Assembly (NCBI RefSeq): GCF_010998615.1
Contig: NZ_JAAEAH010000040.1
Location: 1 to 64,000 of the forward strand
DNA: 64,000 nt
Source: Myxococcus sp. CA023
Lineage (GTDB): Bacteria; Myxococcota; Myxococcia; Myxococcales; Myxococcaceae
Direction of reading: 5' to 3'
Shown: piece by piece, positions 63,560-64,000 of the stretch
How positions within the stretch are numbered: position 1 is the stretch's first letter
Layout: the number at the start of each line of letters is the position of its first letter
Program-made: the position numbers and the translations under genes
Notes under the pieces: generated by a model
Seen by the model: the letters and a program-made list of their open reading frames with translations, nothing else
Databases searched by the model: none
What the model was told of the DNA's origin: nothing

Positions 63560-64000
63560 CTACCAGATGCGGACGCGCTGCTCGGGAGTCAGGAACAGCG
63601 TCTGCCCGGGCTTGACATCGAACGCGCCATACCAGGCATCGAGGTTGCGCACGGTGGCGGTGCGGTACGGGCCCGGCGCGTGGCCGTCCGTCATGATGAT
63701 GCGGCGCAGGTACGGCTCGCGGTAGTTGGCGCGCCACACCTGACCGAAGCCGAGGAAGAAGCGCTGGTCACCGGTGTAGCCGTCGATGACAGGCGCGGGC
63801 TTGCCGCCCAGGGAGAGCTGGTAGGCGTCATAGGCCACCGCCACCCCCGCCATGTCCGCGATGTTTTCACCCAGCGTCAGTTCGCCATTCACAGACAGGT
63901 CCGGCAGCGGGCGGTAGGCGTTGTACTGGGCCGCCAGGGCCTTCCCCGCGGCCTGGAACTTCGCTTCGTCCTCCTTCGTCCACCAGTTCTCCAGCTTGCC
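63560..64000 (-). CDS. M13-family metallopeptidase (neprilysin/PepO-like), C-terminal part
   Basis: The last 146 residues of an M13 peptidase, continuing beyond the window. Seen: NWWTKEDEAKFQAAGKALAA, the GELTLGENIADMAG motif (with the Glu zinc ligand and Asp of ExxxD), QRFFLGFGQVWRANY and the terminal KPGQTLFLTPEQRVRIW typical of the family's C-terminus. The HExxH zinc motif lies in the missing part. The upstream end of the gene is outside the window. Confidence 0.93.
   Translation of the reverse strand, partial: GKLENWWTKEDEAKFQAAGKALAAQYNAYRPLPDLSVNGELTLGENIADMAGVAVAYDAYQLSLGGKPAPVIDGYTGDQRFFLGFGQVWRANYREPYLRRIIMTDGHAPGPYRTATVRNLDAWYGAFDVKPGQTLFLTPEQRVRIW

Overview
The window is high-GC DNA with strong third-position GC bias. 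It has many sigma-54 and two-component features, large TPR and FHA proteins, a recG with a long disordered N-terminal extension, and a copper-responsive CorE-type ECF sigma factor. Together these point to a myxobacterium (Myxococcus/Corallococcus-like). The assignment rests on gene content and codon style, not on any search.

Layout. 1-27.7 kb is mostly chromosomal housekeeping: carB, an Old Yellow Enzyme, a fatty acid desaturase, a TonB-like protein, peptide deformylase, a thioesterase, an MBL hydrolase, an FAD monooxygenase, a coupled pair of DUF4139 proteins, an M15 peptidase, an alkyltransferase-like protein, an FHA protein, greA, recG, pcm, a zinc-ribbon protein coupled to threonine synthase, ribBA and tmk. 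27.9-45.4 kb is a dense copper island: two P1B ATPases, a DUF305 lipoprotein, a beta-propeller lipoprotein, a sigma-54 two-component system, two multicopper oxidases (MCOs), two cupredoxins, a His-rich lipoprotein, a TolC-like lipoprotein, a CorE-like sigma factor and an HMA chaperone. 45.5-49.8 kb is a hypothetical lipoprotein followed by insertion-sequence wreckage (IS3, frameshifted IS4, IS21 end). 49.9-53.2 kb is a second copper module (HMBD lipoprotein, TolC, MCO). 53.3-64 kb holds a lower-GC orphan gene, a reductase remnant, an M28 peptidase, a MoCF/CinA-domain protein, a 1692-residue TPR protein, a GNAT acetyltransferase and the C-terminus of an M13 metallopeptidase.

The main result is regulatory. 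Five copper transcription units are preceded by TGTAAG-N16-CGTC (four) or TGTAAG-N16-CGTG (one), which looks like an ECF promoter and is most simply read as the target of the CorE-like sigma factor encoded inside the island. Independently, the histidine-kinase/response-regulator operon, the cupredoxin-MCO operon and the YHS/HMBD-type ATPase each have a good sigma-54 -24/-12 element. In each case an inverted repeat GTRAC-N7-GTYAC lies about 60-85 bp upstream, as expected for the sigma-54 activator encoded there. The first ATPase carries both signals, so it may integrate the two circuits. A fourth inverted repeat precedes the DUF305 gene.

The island also shows rearrangement. A 51-bp scar nearly identical to the tolC of the second module sits in front of copA, and an IS21 end lies where the second module's promoter would be expected. 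MCO and TolC genes are present without any RND pump or membrane-fusion gene.
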